Shown in pieces: positions 60,651 to 64,000 of a stretch of 64,000 bases of DNA. Source of the stretch: Ureibacillus yapensis (GTDB lineage: Bacteria; Bacillota; Bacilli; Bacillales_A; Planococcaceae); contig NZ_QWEI01000005.1 in assembly GCF_003515775.1 (NCBI RefSeq), forward strand, positions 124,001-188,000, in the 5' to 3' direction. The notes beneath the pieces are model-generated. The model made no database searches. It saw only the letters and a program-made list of their open reading frames with translations, and was not told where the DNA came from. The number at the start of each line of letters is the position of its first letter. Positions within the stretch are counted from its first letter, which is position 1. The position numbers and the translations under genes were made by a program.

Positions 60651-61190
60651 ATGTCTCGTGTAGGTAAAAAGCCAATCGAGGTTCCTGCTAACGTAACAGT
60701 TACTGTTGATGAAACTAACTTTGTTACAGTTAAAGGACCAAAAGGCGAATTAACTAATCAATTCAACAATGACTTGAAAATCGAACAAGAAGGAAACATC
60801 ATTACGATCGTTCGCCCTTCTGAATCCAAAGAACACCGTACGATCCACGGTACAACTCGTGCTTTATTAGCAAACATGGTAACTGGTGTTTCTGAAGGTT
60901 TCTCTCGTTCTCTAGAACTTATCGGTGTAGGTTACCGTGCGCAATTACAAGGCAAAAAACTTGTACTTAACGTTGGGTACTCTCATCCAGTAGAATTCAC
61001 ACCAGAAGAAGGTCTAGAAGTCGAAGTTCCTTCTAACACAAAAGTGATCGTTAAAGGTATTAACAAAGAACGCGTTGGTGCATTAGCATCTAACATTCGT
61101 GCTGTTCGCCCACCAGAGCCATACAAAGGCAAAGGTATTCGTTATGAAGGTGAATATGTACGTCGCAAAGAAGGTAAAACAGGTAAATAA
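60651..61190 (+). CDS. rplF: 50S ribosomal protein L6
   Basis: A 179-residue L6 near the sarcin-ricin loop. [19 protein letters not shown] begins it. The C-terminal signature [20 protein letters not shown] is intact. ATGGAGGTGCAACTAA precedes ATG 60651. Confidence 0.97.
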   Translation: MSRVGKKPIEVPANVTVTVDETNFVTVKGPKGELTNQFNNDLKIEQEGNIITIVRPSESKEHRTIHGTTRALLANMVTGVSEGFSRSLELIGVGYRAQLQGKKLVLNVGYSHPVEFTPEEGLEVEVPSNTKVIVKGINKERVGALASNIRAVRPPEPYKGKGIRYEGEYVRRKEGKTGK

Positions 61191-61221
61191 TGCTTTTCGC
61201 ATTAGAAAGGAGTGACCTCTC

Positions 61222-61581
61222 GTGATTACGAAACAAGATAAAAATCAAGTTCGTAAAAAACGTCATGCGCGTGTTCGTACGAAAATCGCGGGTACTGCTG
61301 AACGTCCACGTTTAAATGTATTCCGTTCAAACAAACACATCTATGCGCAACTTATTGACGATGTTGCAGGCGTAACACTTGTTAGCGCATCTACTCAAGA
61401 TAATGGTTTTGAGGGTGCAGGTAGCAATGTAGAAGCTGCAGCAAAAATCGGTGAAGCAATCGCTAAACGCGCTGCGGAAAAAAATATTACTGCTGTTGTA
61501 TTTGACCGTGGTGGTTACTTATATCATGGACGTGTAAAAGCTTTAGCTGAAGCTGCACGTGAAAACGGCTTAGAATTTTAA
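61222..61581 (+). CDS. rplR: 50S ribosomal protein L18
   Basis: A 119-residue L18, binding 5S rRNA. GTG 61222 follows [37 protein letters not shown] and [20 protein letters not shown] are canonical. Confidence 0.97.
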   Translation: MITKQDKNQVRKKRHARVRTKIAGTAERPRLNVFRSNKHIYAQLIDDVAGVTLVSASTQDNGFEGAGSNVEAAAKIGEAIAKRAAEKNITAVVFDRGGYLYHGRVKALAEAARENGLEF

Positions 61582-61602
61582 TAAGAAGGAGGGACATACT
61601 TC

Positions 61603-62103
61603 ATGAGTCGCATTGACGCAAACAAACTTGAACTTGAAGAACGCGTAGTTACAATCAACCGCGTTGCTAAAGTTGTTAAAGGTGGTCGTCGCTTCCGCTT
61701 TACAGCACTTGTTGTTGTAGGTGATAAAAATGGCCATGTTGGATTCGGTACTGGTAAAGCTCAAGAGGTTCCAGACGCAATCCGCAAAGCTGTTGAAGAC
61801 GCGAAGAAAAACTTAATCGAAGTACCACGTGTTGGTGGAACTACTCCACACGATGTTATTGGTCGCTTCGGAGCAGGTCAAATCTTAATCAAACCTGCAG
61901 CTCCTGGTACTGGAGTTATCGCTGGTGGTCCTGTACGTGCCGTACTTGAACTTGCTGGTATTACTGATATTCTTTCAAAATCTCTAGGTTCTAACACACC
62001 AATTAACATGGTTCGCGCTACTGTTTCTGGATTAACTGAACTAAAACGCGTAGAGGACGTTGCAAAACTTCGCGGTAAATCAGTAGAAGAACTATTAGGT
62101 TAA
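61603..62103 (+). CDS. rpsE: 30S ribosomal protein S5
   Basis: A 166-residue S5 at the mRNA entry and decoding region. The N-terminal RNA-binding domain holds [18 protein letters not shown], with the spectinomycin-loop residues VKGGRRFRF wild type. The C-terminal part has [40 protein letters not shown] precedes ATG 61603. Confidence 0.97.
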   Translation: MSRIDANKLELEERVVTINRVAKVVKGGRRFRFTALVVVGDKNGHVGFGTGKAQEVPDAIRKAVEDAKKNLIEVPRVGGTTPHDVIGRFGAGQILIKPAAPGTGVIAGGPVRAVLELAGITDILSKSLGSNTPINMVRATVSGLTELKRVEDVAKLRGKSVEELLG

Positions 62104-62117
62104 GGGGGGAAATTATC

Positions 62118-62300
62118 ATGGCTAACAAATTAGAAATTACCCTTACTAAATCTTTAATCGGTGCAAAGCCTCAGCAACGTAAAATTGCGGAAGCTCTAGG
62201 TTTACGTAAAATGAACCAAACTGTAGAACAAGCTGACAACGCAGCTATTCGCGGTATGTTAGATAAAGTAGCTCACTTAGTTACTATTAAAGAAAACTAA
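62118..62300 (+). CDS. rpmD: 50S ribosomal protein L30
   Basis: A 60-residue L30: [19 protein letters not shown] and the terminal [14 protein letters not shown] are canonical for the short bacterial form. AAGGGGGGAAATTATC precedes ATG 62118, 14 bp after rpsE. Confidence 0.97.
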   Translation: MANKLEITLTKSLIGAKPQQRKIAEALGLRKMNQTVEQADNAAIRGMLDKVAHLVTIKEN

Positions 62301-62333
62301 TTTTCAAACATTGAACAAGGAGGTGCCACCCAT

Positions 62334-62774
62334 ATGAAACTTCATGAGTTAAAACCAGCAGAAGGATCACGTAAAGAACGTAACCGTGTTGGTCGTGGTA
62401 TCGGTTCTGGTAACGGTAAAACTGCAGGTAAAGGTCATAAAGGTCAAAACGCTCGTTCTGGCGGCGGCGTTCGTCCTGGATTTGAGGGGGGTCAAAACCC
62501 ACTATTCCGTCGTTTACCAAAACGCGGCTTTACGAACATCAACCGTAAAGAATATGCGATCGTTAACCTTGACGTATTAAACCGTTTCGAAGATGGTGCA
62601 GAAGTAACACCTGCATTATTGCTAGAAACTGGTATCGTGAGCAATGAAAAAGCTGGCATTAAAGTTCTGGGTAACGGAACTCTTAATAAAAAGCTTACTG
62701 TGAAAGCTCACAAATTCTCAGGCTCTGCTAAAGAAGCAATTGAGAATGCTGGCGGAACTACTGAGGTGATTTAA
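62334..62774 (+). CDS. rplO: 50S ribosomal protein L15
   Basis: A 146-residue L15. [20 protein letters not shown] begins it; the glycine-rich [20 protein letters not shown] and [15 protein letters not shown] near the end are canonical. ACAAGGAGGTGCCACCCAT precedes ATG 62334. The stop shares one base with the secY start (TAATG). Confidence 0.97.
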   Translation: MKLHELKPAEGSRKERNRVGRGIGSGNGKTAGKGHKGQNARSGGGVRPGFEGGQNPLFRRLPKRGFTNINRKEYAIVNLDVLNRFEDGAEVTPALLLETGIVSNEKAGIKVLGNGTLNKKLTVKAHKFSGSAKEAIENAGGTTEVI

Positions 62775-64000
62775 TGTTTCAAACAATCTCAAACTTTATG
62801 CGCGTGCGAGATATTCGAAATAAAATCATCTTTACACTATTGATGTTGATCGTTTTCCGTATCGGAACTTTCATTCCGGTACCGAACGTCGACTCGCAAG
62901 TATTGAAGGTTGCCGACGAATTTAATTTGATTGGTTTCCTTAATACTTTCGGCGGTGGTGCATTGTCTAACTTCTCGATCTTTGCATTGGGGATTATGCC
63001 TTACATTACTGCCTCAATTATTGTTCAACTATTGCAAATGGATGTTGTTCCGAAGTTTGCTGAATGGGCAAAACAAGGTGATGTCGGCCGACGCAAATTG
63101 GCGCAATTCACTCGTTATTTAACAGTTGTTCTTGCTTTCATTCAAGCATTTGCAATGTCATTTGGGTTCAACCAAATGTACGGTGGTACGTTAATTACTG
63201 ATACAAGTGTATTATCCTACTTAACCATTGCAATTGTTTTAACGGCCGGTACCATGTTCCTATTGTGGCTAGGTGAACAAATTACGGCTCACGGTGTTGG
63301 TAATGGTGTTTCAATCATTATCTTCGCAGGGATTGTGGCTGCAATTCCGACAACTGTGAACCAAATCTATGCACAACAAATCGAGGATGCTGGAGATCAA
63401 TTATTCATTCAAATTGCCATTCTAGTATTGCTTGTTTTAGTTATGCTTGCGATTGTTGTAGGGGTTATTTACATTCAACAAGCGTTGCGTAAAATTCCTA
63501 TTCAATATGCAAAACGAGTTGCAGGAGGCCGTACGCCGCAAGCTGGTGGACAACAAACTCATTTACCGTTAAAAGTGAATGCAGCTGGGGTTATTCCGGT
63601 AATCTTCGCTGTCGCGTTTATTGTCACTCCTCAAACGTTGGCTACGTTCTTCGGTCAAAACCAGGTCACAACGTTCATCACCAACACGTTTGATTATACA
63701 AAACCGGTTGGGATGATCATCTATGTTGCATTGATTGTCGCGTTTACGTACTTCTATGCTTTCATTCAAGTGAATCCGGAAAACTTGGCCGACAACTTGA
63801 AAAAACAAGGTGCGTACATCCCAGGTATTCGCCCGGGCAATGATACGCAAAGTTACTTAACAAGAGTTTTATATCGTTTAACATTGGTTGGTGCATTATT
63901 CCTAGTTGTGATTTCTGTATTGCCGATCCTCTTCATTAATTTCATGAACCTGCCTGCTTCGGCTCAAATTGGCGGTACTAGTGTTATCATCGTTGTCGGG
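62774..64000 (+). CDS. secY: Preprotein translocase subunit SecY, 3' end outside window
   Basis: The first 409 residues of the SecY channel; the frame is open to the last base, and about 20 more residues are expected. [19 protein letters not shown] begins it. The plug region after the first helix, FGGGALSNFSIFALGIMPYI, WLGEQITAHGVGNGVSIIIF, and the ribosome-binding cytosolic loop IPIQYAKRVAGG are visible. GAGGTGA inside rplO is the ribosome binding site. Works with SecE (31076). Confidence 0.97.
   Translation, partial: MFQTISNFMRVRDIRNKIIFTLLMLIVFRIGTFIPVPNVDSQVLKVADEFNLIGFLNTFGGGALSNFSIFALGIMPYITASIIVQLLQMDVVPKFAEWAKQGDVGRRKLAQFTRYLTVVLAFIQAFAMSFGFNQMYGGTLITDTSVLSYLTIAIVLTAGTMFLLWLGEQITAHGVGNGVSIIIFAGIVAAIPTTVNQIYAQQIEDAGDQLFIQIAILVLLVLVMLAIVVGVIYIQQALRKIPIQYAKRVAGGRTPQAGGQQTHLPLKVNAAGVIPVIFAVAFIVTPQTLATFFGQNQVTTFITNTFDYTKPVGMIIYVALIVAFTYFYAFIQVNPENLADNLKKQGAYIPGIRPGNDTQSYLTRVLYRLTLVGALFLVVISVLPILFINFMNLPASAQIGGTSVIIVVG

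Overview
This window is a Gram-positive chromosome segment from the order Bacillales. It carries the canonical ctsR-mcsA-mcsB-clpC ... radA-yacL-ispD-ispF-gltX-cysS-mrnC-rlmB-rae1-sigH-rpmG-secE-nusG ... rplK-rplA-rplJ-rplL-rpoB-rpoC-rplGB-rpsL-rpsG-fusA-tuf ... S10/spc order known from Bacillus subtilis, on one strand. Moderately AT-rich DNA, strong AGGAGG ribosome binding sites, TTG/GTG starts on rpoB, rpoC, rplK and others, CtsR/McsB and a cysS T-box all agree. Lack of cysE between gltX and cysS and the family of GC-rich repeats starting AAAAGCGCAAGCGCC make me favour a Planococcaceae-type organism (Lysinibacillus/Ureibacillus/Solibacillus/Sporosarcina group). The genus is an inference.

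Layout. 1-9400 is accessory: a 5'-truncated aldehyde dehydrogenase with its DUF779 partner, a secreted stalk-domain protein, a DUF4003 protein, a second aldehyde dehydrogenase, an acyl-CoA thioesterase, a HemAT oxygen sensor (the only minus-strand gene) and two small membrane proteins. 9572-14364 is the CtsR-controlled protein quality-control operon. 14539-20566 is a complete-looking operon for 2-keto-3-deoxygluconate / mannonate / fructuronate use (kinase, aldolase, UxuA, UxuB, LacI regulator, GntP permease), placed between clpC and radA. 20720-32010 holds DNA repair, isoprenoid, aminoacyl-tRNA synthetase, RNA processing, sigma-H and secretion/elongation genes. 32048-48591 is the L11-L1-L10-L12 / RNA polymerase / str block. 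48658-53200 is a BceRSAB-type peptide-antibiotic sensing and detoxification module lying between tuf and rpsJ. 53421-64000 is the S10-spc operon, cut off inside secY.

Regulation visible in the DNA includes a CtsR box, a LacI-type operator plus a cre-like site on the sugar operon, a tRNA-Cys T-box, an L10 leader with attenuator, a BceR-type inverted repeat, and several structured leaders or spacers (rplK, rpoB, rpsL, rpsL-rpsG, rpsG-fusA, fusA-tuf, rpsJ). A hairpin also seems to bridge a distant Shine-Dalgarno to the nusG start.

The most interesting non-coding signal is a family of at least six dispersed modular repeats (1134, 7093, 10117, 26729, 34850, 43314). They have conserved ends and nested hairpins, and two copies show compensatory base changes. 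Several copies end just upstream of a ribosome binding site, and one lies inside the cysS leader. I see no rRNA, tRNA, CRISPR, phage or transposase genes.
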